Below, piece by piece: positions 1 to 5,723 of a DNA stretch of 8,932 nucleotides (positions are counted from its first letter, which is position 1; each line of letters opens with the position of its first letter). The stretch spans positions 1-8,932 of the forward strand of contig LBSF01000035.1 in assembly GCA_000991805.1 (NCBI GenBank). The letters are read 5' to 3'. The notes beneath the pieces are model-generated. The model was not told the origin of the DNA. It made no database searches and was given only the letters and a program-made list of their open reading frames with translations. The DNA comes from a candidate division WS6 bacterium GW2011_GWC2_36_7 (GTDB lineage: Bacteria; Patescibacteriota; Dojkabacteria; SC72). The translations under genes were made by a program, and so were the position numbers.

Positions 1-1463
1 GAGACTGTTCCATTATCTTGTGTATAGAATTTAAGATAATTTTTATATTGTACAAAGTAGCCAATGCCACATATTACAATTAGTGCTGAAGCTATAAACC
101 CTTTCATTAAAAACTTAAATTGTAGAGATTGTAAAAATTCTATGGTTAAAATAGTGGCATAGAGCCCAGAGAGTAAAAGGAATTTGTTTGCATACGTAGG
201 TGCAAGAAAATAGCAGATAAGGCCAATCATCAAAAATGAAAAAGGTATGAGAAAAGCTTGGTTGAATTTTCTTTTGAATATTCCAATGATGATAGCTAGT
301 ACAGCTATTAGGCTAAGTGAGCCTAGTACGTTCCAGATAACTTGCAAATTATCTGGGAAATAGGAATTTGTAAAACTACCAATAGTAGCCAATGTATCTG
401 TTTGTACAAATTTTTCAATACTAAACCCTGCTATATTTACAAAACCAAAGAAAATGCAAGAAATTAAGAGTATGAGTGTATAAGAAAGAGCACCCTTTTT
501 TGTATGAATATTTTCAATAATTATTCTTTTTCCAATTAACAATACAGCTAAGAAAGCCCCTATTATGAAATGTGTAGAAAACAAAAGGATAGCTGCTAAT
601 GCGAGTTTCCACCAAGAAAGCCTTTGCTCTTTTACAATCATTAGGAATAATAGTATTGCAAATGTTTGTGGTATAAAGAACACGAATTCATATGCCCCGG
701 TTACGAATATTAGAAGAGTAACAGCCACGCCAACCTGTGACCAAATAGTGCTGGAGGTAAATTTCTTAAAAATAGCGTAGATAGGTATGCTAGCAATAAT
801 CGGGAAAATGATGTCTAACACATAGAAAGCTTTAAGGGGATCTATTTGAAGGAAAGTTGTAATATTTCCCAAGATTATATGATAGAAGGTTGTATATCCT
901 GTTTGTAAAAATAGCCCTGAGCATTGGTTTGAGGTTATGCACAGTATGTTATCTAAGAACATCCTGTTGGGAACCGTAAGGTGTTGGAAGTAATCTAACG
1001 CCACTACTGAGTTTGGTTGTCGAATAAGGATAAATGTGAACAATACTATCAATATTGCGGGAATAATTCCCATGATTAAGTCCTTTATAACTCCTTCGGA
1101 CATATCTTCCCGTTTTTGGTTTTTAAAGATAAATATTAGGAATAGAATATTCCATAGAACAAGAGTAAAGACAGTTGCTAATGGTAGTACCTCTTTGAAG
1201 GAAACCCCTAAAGCTTGCCCTATCCCCCACGCTATTAGGAACTGTATAGGGTAATATATAAAACAAAGAGCGGAACTCAGTCCTATCATCTTTGCTTTGA
1301 AAATGACCGATGATAGCAGATTTGGCAGAGTAAGAATTGTGAAGATCAGATAGCCAATAAATACATAGTTAGTGCTAAATGCCCCAATTCCTTTTGTCAG
1401 AGCATTGACTAATAGATAAATGATTAATCCTAAATTTGTTGCTATAGCTATTAAGTCAAACAT
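1..1463 (-). CDS. Polytopic membrane protein, possibly GT-C glycosyltransferase-like (3' end cut by window)
   Basis: An uninterrupted frame of 487 codons runs from ATG at 1463 off the left edge, so the C-terminus is missing. The translation is almost wholly hydrophobic, with roughly ten or more membrane helices separated by short loops; charged stretches such as KNQKRED (about residues 114-120) are probably cytoplasmic. After a helix ending near residue 147 there is an extracytoplasmic-looking loop with LDYFQHL (D157, H161), followed by NRMFLDN and two nearby cysteines. An acidic residue and histidine in the first large outer loop recall GT-C fold lipid-linked sugar transferases, but this is a weak resemblance and no family is firmly recognised. 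The start lies 2 nt after the stop of the upstream anchored protein, with no SD, so the two genes are probably co-transcribed and translationally coupled. It could instead be a transporter or another polytopic protein. The reading frame is certain; the function is not. Confidence 0.8.
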   Translation of the reverse strand, partial: MFDLIAIATNLGLIIYLLVNALTKGIGAFSTNYVFIGYLIFTILTLPNLLSSVIFKAKMIGLSSALCFIYYPIQFLIAWGIGQALGVSFKEVLPLATVFTLVLWNILFLIFIFKNQKREDMSEGVIKDLIMGIIPAILIVLFTFILIRQPNSVVALDYFQHLTVPNRMFLDNILCITSNQCSGLFLQTGYTTFYHIILGNITTFLQIDPLKAFYVLDIIFPIIASIPIYAIFKKFTSSTIWSQVGVAVTLLIFVTGAYEFVFFIPQTFAILLFLMIVKEQRLSWWKLALAAILLFSTHFIIGAFLAVLLIGKRIIIENIHTKKGALSYTLILLISCIFFGFVNIAGFSIEKFVQTDTLATIGSFTNSYFPDNLQVIWNVLGSLSLIAVLAIIIGIFKRKFNQAFLIPFSFLMIGLICYFLAPTYANKFLLLSGLYATILTIEFLQSLQFKFLMKGFIASALIVICGIGYFVQYKNYLKFYTQDNGTV

Positions 1464-1465
1464 AG

Positions 1466-2077
1466 TTATTTACAATATATATCTATATAGAATCTAAAAG
1501 TCTCAAGGAGCTGATATTTTTGAGAAAATATTATAGACTGACTGTTTTCAGAAATTTTGTATTCTATCGTTGTATTGGGAATTGTGACAGTGCATCCTTT
1601 ATCCTCGAAAATAATATCTTTATTGTTGTCGTTAAATGTTACTTTGTTTGAATAATCTACCTGTATGTTGTACTTCTGGTTCTCGGTGTATGTATATTTG
1701 GTATTTGCACTAATCTCAACGAGAATTCTAGTTTGATCTATTGGATTTACCTTTACTACCCTACTATTTTCATTGCTCTGAACGTTTTCAGAATAGGCAT
1801 TGATTGTAGAAATACTGTTTTGAAAAGAAGAGCTTTTTTGAATTGAGGTAAGAGATTCAAAAGGTTTCGTATCTACATCTTTACCATCTGAAATATGGTC
1901 ATTTTTCGAAGTCATTTCTAAGTACTCTCCATTAGAGAGTTGAATGATGAGACTTTGTTTTTTGTTTATGATTTGAAAATTTTTATCCTGGGTATATGAA
2001 TAATAGCTCTTTACAGAGATTATTACCGAAAGGATAAGGACTATGATTGTGAGCAGTTTAATATAGAAGTTTTTCAT
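1466..2077 (-). CDS. Membrane-anchored exported protein of unknown function
   Basis: The frame encodes 203 residues. The N-terminus is a signal-anchor: MKNFYIK followed by a hydrophobic stretch (about residues 8-22), then a polar exported domain rich in Ser, Asn, Thr and Tyr. A Ser/Asn-rich linker (about 75-105) separates the anchor-proximal part from a region with alternating hydrophobic and polar residues, suggesting beta structure. There are two cysteines, one in GCTV and one in the penultimate position. No known family was recognised. It is followed 2 nt later by the polytopic membrane protein, so the two probably act together at the envelope. No SD precedes the ATG. A TATATT box lies 8 nt upstream, which would suit a leaderless or nearly leaderless transcript. 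Confidence 0.75.
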   Translation of the reverse strand: MKNFYIKLLTIIVLILSVIISVKSYYSYTQDKNFQIINKKQSLIIQLSNGEYLEMTSKNDHISDGKDVDTKPFESLTSIQKSSSFQNSISTINAYSENVQSNENSRVVKVNPIDQTRILVEISANTKYTYTENQKYNIQVDYSNKVTFNDNNKDIIFEDKGCTVTIPNTTIEYKISENSQSIIFSQKYQLLETFRFYIDIYCK

Positions 2078-2085
2078 CTATATTA

Positions 2086-2091
2086 AATATA
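2086..2091 (-). promoter_or_regulatory. Possible -10 box (TATATT) for the anchored protein gene
   Basis: TATATT on the minus strand matches TATAAT in five of six positions and sits 8 nt before the ATG at 2077. No convincing -35 is seen. Because the surroundings are nearly all A and T, a chance match is likely enough to keep confidence low. It is listed because two other genes here show the same box-to-ATG geometry. Confidence 0.25.
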
Positions 2092-2150
2092 TAGATATTT
2101 AATGGAAATGAAAAGAATATATATTGGAAGATTTTTTTTTATGGTACTAT

Positions 2151-2229
2151 GGTGCGGTTCTTGTCTCTTACGAGAAGGAACCGCACCAATGCGGGGAGGG
2201 TTTATCTCTTACGAGAAAAAATCTCACCC
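2151..2229 (-). repeat. Tandem hairpins sharing a UCUC-GUAA-GAGA cap, 3' of the lipoprotein gene
   Basis: Two stem-loops lie directly after the lipoprotein stop. The left one has perfect 10-bp outer arms, GGTGCGGTTC at 2151-2160 and GAACCGCACC at 2178-2187. Inside them is a second stem, TCTC (2164-2167) with GAGA (2172-2175). The other has GGGT (2198-2201) with ACCC (2226-2229) around the same inner element at 2205-2216. The 13-nt sequence TCTCTTACGAGAA is thus repeated at 2164-2176 and 2205-2217. Read on the minus strand the loop is GUAA, a GNRA tetraloop; on the plus strand it would be UUAC. This suggests the structures act in minus-strand RNA, as the 3' untranslated region of the lipoprotein message. 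No U-tract follows on that strand, so a classical intrinsic terminator is not supported. RNA stabilisation or processing is possible. Confidence 0.7.
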
Positions 2230-2244
2230 AACGGCGGTTATTTT

Positions 2245-2609
2245 TCAATGATTACAGGCATAGATCCAATATACTTGAGATCTTGCGAAATCACTGTCGT
2301 TTGTTAGTGCCGGAAGTGCATTGGGATAGGTATGAAATTCATCAATTTGTTTGTAGCTGATGCTTTCACCTTCATGGTAAATGAAGAAGTCACAGGTTTT
2401 TACTCCCGTGTGCTTGTACCCAATCGTTGTTGTTCCAGCAGGAACGATCTTCGTTGTACACGAAGGAAGGTCCGTGCAGGAGTACTCCTCAAGATTTCTG
2501 CTGTTGAAGTCTCAGGCTGCCACCATGGCCAATGCCAATCACACGCAGTGAGAGTTCCTAACAGAAGCATTACGGTTAAAACTAATCCGAGCAATTTACT
2601 TGTTTTCAT
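2245..2609 (-). pseudogene. Small lipoprotein gene interrupted by a one-base frameshift
   Basis: The start is fixed by a strong SD, AAGGAGAAGG on the minus strand (2615-2624), ahead of ATG at 2609. The N-terminus is a lipoprotein signal: MKTSK, a hydrophobic core, then lipobox LTAC with Cys23 as lipidation site, followed by a Trp-rich DWHWPWW. In this frame the sequence becomes Arg-rich and stops at 2400. The -1 frame is open from 2511 to TGA at 2247-2245 and reads as a plausible protein of up to 88 residues, including NLEEYSCTDLPSC, KTCDFFIYHEGESISYKQ and a C-terminal IYACNH. The span of 365 nt is one short of 122 codons. Adding one A to the AAA run at 2495-2497 joins the parts as ...ETSTAENLEEYSC.... 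The mature protein would have about 99 residues and four further cysteines, perhaps two disulfides. No family is recognised. It may be a true pseudogene, an assembly error, or less likely programmed frameshifting; no canonical slippery heptamer is visible. Confidence 0.75.
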
Positions 2610-2680
2610 GGTTTCCTTCTCCTTATAAGTAGGACGTTCTATAGAATAGAATTGATTTTGGGATTGAGATACGGTATTGC

Positions 2681-2727
2681 GTGTTACACAAAACATACAT
2701 ATATGTATATATATTATGTGTAACACA
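2681..2727. promoter_or_regulatory. Nested palindromes, probable paired operator upstream of the lipoprotein gene
   Basis: GTGTTACACA (2681-2690) and TGTGTAACAC (2717-2726) form perfect 10-bp inverted arms. Each arm is itself an odd palindrome, GTGT-N-ACAC. The right copy extends to TGTGT-A-ACACA (2717-2727). Between them is a 14-bp perfect palindrome, ATACATATATGTAT (2695-2708). The two GTGTNACAC centres are 37 bp apart. This fits two sites for a dimeric repressor flanking a promoter, about 70-120 bp upstream of the lipoprotein ATG. No regulator in the window is an obvious partner and the motif matches no operator I can name. As RNA it could also fold into one long hairpin. Confidence 0.55.
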
Positions 2728-2936
2728 CATAGCCTAAATCAAACCCTCATCAAAGGATTACCAGAAAATAACCACCAATACTTGTAAAAATGGATTATAA
2801 ATAATCACATATAATACAAGTTATTTTAAAGAACTTGTCTCATAAAAGAGACATAAAAAAGATAGGGGTATCTCTCTCTATGTGCCTTCTATACATATGC
2901 GAATTATTTTCAATGAACAGGATTTGTTAGGATGCA
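2728..2936. other. Non-coding stretch with mutually exclusive stem-loop arms
   Basis: No credible gene is seen here. Four arms are arranged so that neighbours compete: ACTTGTA (2780-2786) pairs with TACAAGT (2815-2821). The overlapping ACAAGTT (2816-2822) pairs with AACTTGT (2832-2838). TGTCTC (2836-2841) pairs with GAGACA (2848-2853). The 1:2, 2:3 and 3:4 pattern resembles leader or attenuator RNA, but no leader peptide or U-tract completes that picture. A TATAAT occurs on the plus strand at 2810-2815 without a recognisable -35. The segment lies between the 77-residue gene and the lipoprotein, both on the minus strand. Confidence 0.35.
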
Positions 2937-2956
2937 GGAGGAAGTTACCTTCCTCC
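2937..2956 (-). repeat. Perfect 8-bp GUAA-capped hairpin after the 77-residue gene
   Basis: GGAGGAAG (2937-2944) and CTTCCTCC (2949-2956) pair perfectly around four loop bases. On the minus strand the loop is GUAA, a GNRA tetraloop, as in the two hairpins at 2151-2229. It begins 13 nt after the stop of the 77-residue gene. The minus strand downstream is not U-rich. The plus strand downstream (2957-2970, CTTTCCTATTCTTT) is pyrimidine-rich, so a plus-strand terminator cannot be excluded, though no plus-strand gene precedes it. Confidence 0.6.
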
Positions 2957-2969
2957 CTTTCCTATTCTT

Positions 2970-3203
2970 TTAATCTATCTTCTTGTTAAGATATTTTGAA
3001 ACTAATATAAATCCTAAACCAGCTACATAGGTAATAATAGCTACAATATCAAACATAATAGCATCTGCTAAACCAGTATCTTCTGGTATATATGGTTGAT
3101 AAGGAGTATTACTATCTGCGGCTAATACAGGAGATCTAAGAATTCCAAGAATCAAAATAGTCAAGATAGGTATAAAGAAGAGTTTGAATGTCTTCTTATT
3201 CAT
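2970..3203 (-). CDS. 77-residue exported protein with a sortase-signal-like C-terminus
   Basis: The protein opens with MNKKTFK and a hydrophobic core ending in PVLA-AD, a good signal-peptidase site near residues 28-29. About ten polar residues follow, then IPEDTG (39-44), a hydrophobic helix (about 50-69, containing YVAGLGFILV) and the basic tail KYLNKKID. This order (motif, membrane span, positive tail) is that of a cell-wall sorting signal. IPEDTG has one residue more than LPxTG, so the match is imperfect. If it is a substrate, the attached peptide would be only about ten to fifteen residues long. A sortase is encoded about 0.7 kb upstream on the same strand. Alternatively it is a small two-helix membrane protein. 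It has its own TATAAT promoter and no SD. Start and frame are well supported; the role is inference. Confidence 0.75.
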   Translation of the reverse strand: MNKKTFKLFFIPILTILILGILRSPVLAADSNTPYQPYIPEDTGLADAIMFDIVAIITYVAGLGFILVSKYLNKKID

Positions 3204-3238
3204 GATTAGTTTTAAAGAACATAATTTAACTATGATAT

Positions 3239-3267
3239 ATTATACCCCATAGTGTAAGATTGCGCAA
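3239..3267 (-). promoter_or_regulatory. Sigma-70-type promoter for the 77-residue gene
   Basis: On the minus strand TTGCGC (3262-3267) is followed by a 17-nt spacer and a perfect TATAAT (3239-3244). Transcription would begin near 3232, giving a leader of about 29 nt before ATG at 3203. This is the best promoter in the window and separates the small gene from the sortase operon, whose last gene ends at 3287. Confidence 0.65.
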
Positions 3268-3286
3268 CCTACCCCAAAGAAGGGAG

Positions 3287-3913
3287 TTAGATTAATTGAT
3301 GAAAAGGAGTTCTTTCCTTAAGCAAAGCAATTCTTTCCTTCAAAGGTTTTTTATCAGTGCAGAAAGTTGCAATGTTATATGGTATGAGTAATGCTGTGGG
3401 AATTGTTGATTGCCATACTGGTATCGGTGTTCTCTCTTGTATTGTTCCACTACGTAACGAACGAAGTAAGGAAATCAACCTATTATTCCCATCTATCATA
3501 TGCCCAGTTGTGTATGGAAGCAGAAGCTGATTCCTAAGTATGAAAAGTGGATAATCTTCTCCTATCTGTTGATTGTATATGACCAGATTGGATAAAGTAT
3601 CCGAGATGTTATTTATTCTATTGAGTTGTTCTGAGGGTAAGTAATTTTTAATTGTATCCCAATGCTTAGCTACTTCACTTGCTTGGGATGTCCCTGTTTG
3701 TTTCCATATATCGTAAGAGAACTCCCCTGGGTTTCCAACATAGAGTTGTAAATCATCAAGATTCATTAGGGTCCCAACAGGAATCTCTGTTTTCTCCCAA
3801 TTCTCTCTTGCCATCTCTCCTGCTATTGGGAAACGAAAATCTTCTCCACCACGGTTTACCTTTTCTTCTTGAATTCGTGAATAGTCTTCTTTAGCATTAT
3901 CTATTGTATCCAT
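3287..3913 (-). CDS. ParB/sulfiredoxin-like domain protein, cytoplasmic
   Basis: The protein has 208 residues with no signal peptide or membrane span. The recognisable part is residues 121-168, YPLFILRNQ...GHMIDGNNRL...IPVWQS. The IDGNNR core (140-145) resembles the DG-N/H-x-R signature of ParB/sulfiredoxin-superfamily domains, which bind nucleotide or DNA, and the following helix and IPVW strand fit that fold. The first 110 residues are acidic and helical and match nothing I recognise. It has no helix-turn-helix typical of chromosomal ParB, so a chromosome-partition role is not implied. ATG lies 3 nt after the sortase stop with no SD, so translational coupling to the sortase is likely. Why a cytoplasmic protein of this type sits in a sortase operon is unclear. 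The frame is secure; the domain call is tentative. Confidence 0.7.
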   Translation of the reverse strand: MDTIDNAKEDYSRIQEEKVNRGGEDFRFPIAGEMARENWEKTEIPVGTLMNLDDLQLYVGNPGEFSYDIWKQTGTSQASEVAKHWDTIKNYLPSEQLNRINNISDTLSNLVIYNQQIGEDYPLFILRNQLLLPYTTGHMIDGNNRLISLLRSLRSGTIQERTPIPVWQSTIPTALLIPYNIATFCTDKKPLKERIALLKERTPFHQLI

Positions 3914-3916
3914 GGG

Positions 3917-4570
3917 CTAATTTATTCTATGCAAATATCTAAATACACGAATTGGAGAATTATACATTCTACATGTATATAGAATTAAATCGGCATCATA
4001 GTCTGTTACCTGCGAATTATCTTCAGATTTATATATGACATATTCATAAAGTCTTTGATTCCAGGTTATTTGTACTGTATCCCCTACTTTTGTTTTTGGT
4101 AAATAAAAGAAAGAACTTGTTTTTCTAAACTCTGCAGACCAATATATATATCCAAACCGATGTGCGGCTATTATAGTAGGAAGTTTTGCAATTTTTTCTT
4201 CAGGGTTTCCCCAATCTGTTGCTCGCCAGATTCCTTTCTTGAGAGCTTCTTCTGCATTCGCATTTTCTATTATGCTAGAGTTTACCCCAATTGATGTTAT
4301 TATGATTGTGTTCGTGGCAGATAGAGAAGGATCGAGAGGCGGAAGTGTAGAAACGGTGTTGTTGTTTTCTTGCTCGGTTGTATCAATAGGAATGATTGTA
4401 GTTAATGATTGTAATTCTTGTTGTGAAGCTTGCTTATTTATGGAATACCAAATCTGAGGATAGAAAGTTATTGCAACAATACAAAAAGCTACGAAGATTA
4501 AAAAAATACCAATAAGGTTGTAGATTTTGGAGAGTCTCTCGATAAAACCTAGTTTTGGAGTATTCTTCAT
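3917..4570 (-). CDS. Sortase family transpeptidase
   Basis: The 217-residue protein has a short basic cytoplasmic N-terminus, one membrane anchor (about residues 17-37), a Gln/Asn/Thr/Ser/Pro-rich linker (about 45-85) and a C-terminal sortase beta-barrel. The three catalytic residues are visible: His137 in IIAAHRFG, Cys200 in LILYTC and Arg208 in SPIRVFRYL. Length and order are normal for membrane-anchored sortases. These enzymes cut a C-terminal sorting signal between Thr and Gly and join the protein to a cell-wall or pilin nucleophile outside the membrane. I cannot assign the class. It starts 20 nt after the VanY-like gene stop and is followed 3 nt later by the ParB-like gene, so all three probably form one operon. 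A possible substrate is the 77-residue protein downstream. No SD precedes the ATG. Confidence 0.93.
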   Translation of the reverse strand: MKNTPKLGFIERLSKIYNLIGIFLIFVAFCIVAITFYPQIWYSINKQASQQELQSLTTIIPIDTTEQENNNTVSTLPPLDPSLSATNTIIITSIGVNSSIIENANAEEALKKGIWRATDWGNPEEKIAKLPTIIAAHRFGYIYWSAEFRKTSSFFYLPKTKVGDTVQITWNQRLYEYVIYKSEDNSQVTDYDADLILYTCRMYNSPIRVFRYLHRIN

Positions 4571-4590
4571 TGTATGTTTATTAATTAAAA

Positions 4591-5385
4591 CTAATTTTTA
4601 CTTTCTAAATATACCTCTAAAATCATACCACTACCATGCATCTCTTGTGCATTAGCTACCCCAATATATCTGTAATGCCAACTCTCATAGCTATATCCTG
4701 TGGTACTCTCATATCCACTAGGATAACTGATAACAAAACCATACTTCCATGCGTTAGAAGCTAACCAGGCTGCAGCCCTAGTGGTATAGAAGCTCCCACC
4801 TAAACCATCAGATACTTCACTACTACTAAAGTCTACGGCAGTACCTAATTGATGCTGACTATGCCCTGCTCGTGCTGATATTTTATCTGCTCCATCTATT
4901 CCGTTTATACTCACCCAATAGTTATATGTACTAACCTGTGTACTGTAGGAACGATATGCAGATACAATACTTAAATCAATGGAATCTGCTTTAGAAGCAT
5001 TAACTAAATTCTTCAAGTCATTAATCAAAATACTTCTAAGGTAATAGCTACTTCCTCTCCTTATGCCAGAATTACTTGCTAATACTAAATCAGAAGGAGC
5101 ATATGATTGTGGTAACTTGTATTCTTTGTTTACTAGTACTAATAGATCATTCCCATTTCTTGTGGCTGTCATAATATTGGTTGGATAAGTCCACCATCTC
5201 GCGGAGCTAGAGGAAGGCACTACAGATGGCTTAACCCAAGCATCTTGTGTGTATTCAACCATCTGTTGATTAACTGTTAGTGTTCTTTGATTTTCATAAT
5301 CAACTTGCATTAGCTGGCCAGAATCAGGAGAGACCCTCAGTGTGGTTGCTAAAAAGGCTATTATTGAGACAAATACTGTTTTCAT
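4591..5385 (-). CDS. VanY/DacB-type zinc D,D-carboxypeptidase (peptidase M15B)
   Basis: The 264-residue protein starts with a short hydrophobic export segment (VFVSIIAFLATTL). A Ser/Pro-rich linker (about 52-62) leads to an M15B catalytic domain. The family motifs are present: SAYRSYSTQ (142-150), GHSQHQLGTAVD (174-185) giving zinc ligands His178 and Asp185, and ESWHYRYIG (234-242) giving catalytic Glu234 and zinc ligand His237. Such enzymes remove the terminal D-Ala from peptidoglycan stem peptides outside the membrane. This sets crosslinking and, in some bacteria, vancomycin resistance; nothing here indicates a resistance cassette, so a wall-remodelling role is the simpler reading. It is the first gene of a probable operon with the sortase. 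The ATG lacks a well-spaced SD. A perfect TATAAT only 6 nt upstream suggests a leaderless message. Confidence 0.92.
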   Translation of the reverse strand: MKTVFVSIIAFLATTLRVSPDSGQLMQVDYENQRTLTVNQQMVEYTQDAWVKPSVVPSSSSARWWTYPTNIMTATRNGNDLLVLVNKEYKLPQSYAPSDLVLASNSGIRRGSSYYLRSILINDLKNLVNASKADSIDLSIVSAYRSYSTQVSTYNYWVSINGIDGADKISARAGHSQHQLGTAVDFSSSEVSDGLGGSFYTTRAAAWLASNAWKYGFVISYPSGYESTTGYSYESWHYRYIGVANAQEMHGSGMILEVYLESKN

Positions 5386-5391
5386 TCCACC

Positions 5392-5397
5392 ATTATA
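5392..5397 (-). promoter_or_regulatory. -10 box placing the VanY-like gene transcript start at its ATG
   Basis: A perfect TATAAT on the minus strand ends 6 nt before ATG at 5385. Transcription normally begins about 6-8 nt after the box, so the message would start at or next to the A of ATG and have no leader. No good -35 is seen at 16-18 nt spacing. The only purine-rich sequence before the ATG, GGTGG, is 1 nt from it, too close to work as an SD. Confidence 0.45.
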
Positions 5398-5496
5398 TCC
5401 TAAAAATATTACAAGGTGTGGATATCATATTTTAGGTCATGAACTATATTTCCAAACAGGTATACTTAGAATATATAAATTGTTAGGAGAGGAATT

Positions 5497-5700
5497 ATGA
5501 ATATCAACATCATGGATATTAACAAGATGGCTCTTAACATGGAAAAGATGAATGTTAAGTTGGAGCATCTCATTAAGCAATTGGAGAAGAACAAAGTTAA
5601 GTATCCAATTGGGTTAACATATGATCAACAATATCAAGAGATTACTTCCCTCGTTGAGAAAGGTGCTGTAAAGGAGTTTAAAATTGTAAGGATTTTGTAA
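5497..5700 (+). CDS. 67-residue protein of unknown function
   Basis: A clear SD, AGGAGAGG (5485-5492), lies 4 nt before ATG at 5497, which supports this as a real small gene. The protein is Lys/Asn/Met-rich with an amphipathic helix (about residues 8-34, KMNVKLEHLIKQLEKNK) that could form a coiled coil. No membrane span or known domain is seen. It is divergent from the VanY-like gene across a 111-bp gap and is followed 23 nt later by a coiled-coil protein on the same strand. No clear promoter is seen, though TATACT at 5461-5466 could serve as a -10. Confidence 0.6.
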   Translation: MNINIMDINKMALNMEKMNVKLEHLIKQLEKNKVKYPIGLTYDQQYQEITSLVEKGAVKEFKIVRIL

Positions 5701-5711
5701 GATTTAACATT

Positions 5712-5717
5712 TACAAT
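5712..5717 (+). promoter_or_regulatory. Possible -10 box (TACAAT) for the coiled-coil gene
   Basis: TACAAT matches the -10 consensus in five of six positions and ends 6 nt before ATG at 5724, the same spacing as TATAAT ahead of the VanY-like gene. There is no SD in the 23-nt gap after the 67-residue gene. Either this gene has its own leaderless transcript or it is read through from the gene before it. Confidence 0.3.
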
Positions 5718-5723
5718 ATATAT

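Noticed and set aside
565..1254. Short plus-strand open frames within the left membrane protein gene
   Set aside because: They are antisense to a continuous 487-codon hydrophobic frame and have no start signals or protein-like composition.
2164..2217. A 13-nt sequence repeated twice, suggesting a CRISPR array or repeat cluster
   Set aside because: There are only two copies, they are the inner caps of two hairpins, and no regular spacers or cas genes are present.
2151..2609. Diversity-generating retroelement target (lipoprotein followed by a hairpin)
   Set aside because: No reverse transcriptase or template repeat is in the window, and the GUAA loop does not match the loop type described for those targets. 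Nothing shows adenine-biased variation.
2124..2628. Plus-strand open frames opposite the lipoprotein gene
   Set aside because: They lack SDs and signal-like features, and run through the hairpins and antisense to the lipoprotein, which explains the coding signal better.
2400..2726. A 108-codon frame taken from its first ATG at 2726
   Set aside because: Its first 39 codons lie over the palindromic upstream region. The strong SD marks ATG at 2609, and the frame after about residue 38 looks out of phase.
2836..2860. TGTCTC/GAGACA stem followed by TAAAAAA as a terminator
   Set aside because: The tail is A-rich rather than T-rich on the plus strand, and on the minus strand no T-tract follows the stem. 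The 6-bp stem is also weak.
3271..3286. CCC/GGG pairing after the ParB-like stop as an operon terminator
   Set aside because: The stem is only about 5 bp including a wobble pair, and no T-tract follows on the minus strand.
4591..5385. Vancomycin-resistance gene vanY
   Set aside because: M15B carboxypeptidases are common wall enzymes. No vanH, vanA, vanX or VanRS-like genes are nearby, so the resistance label is not justified.
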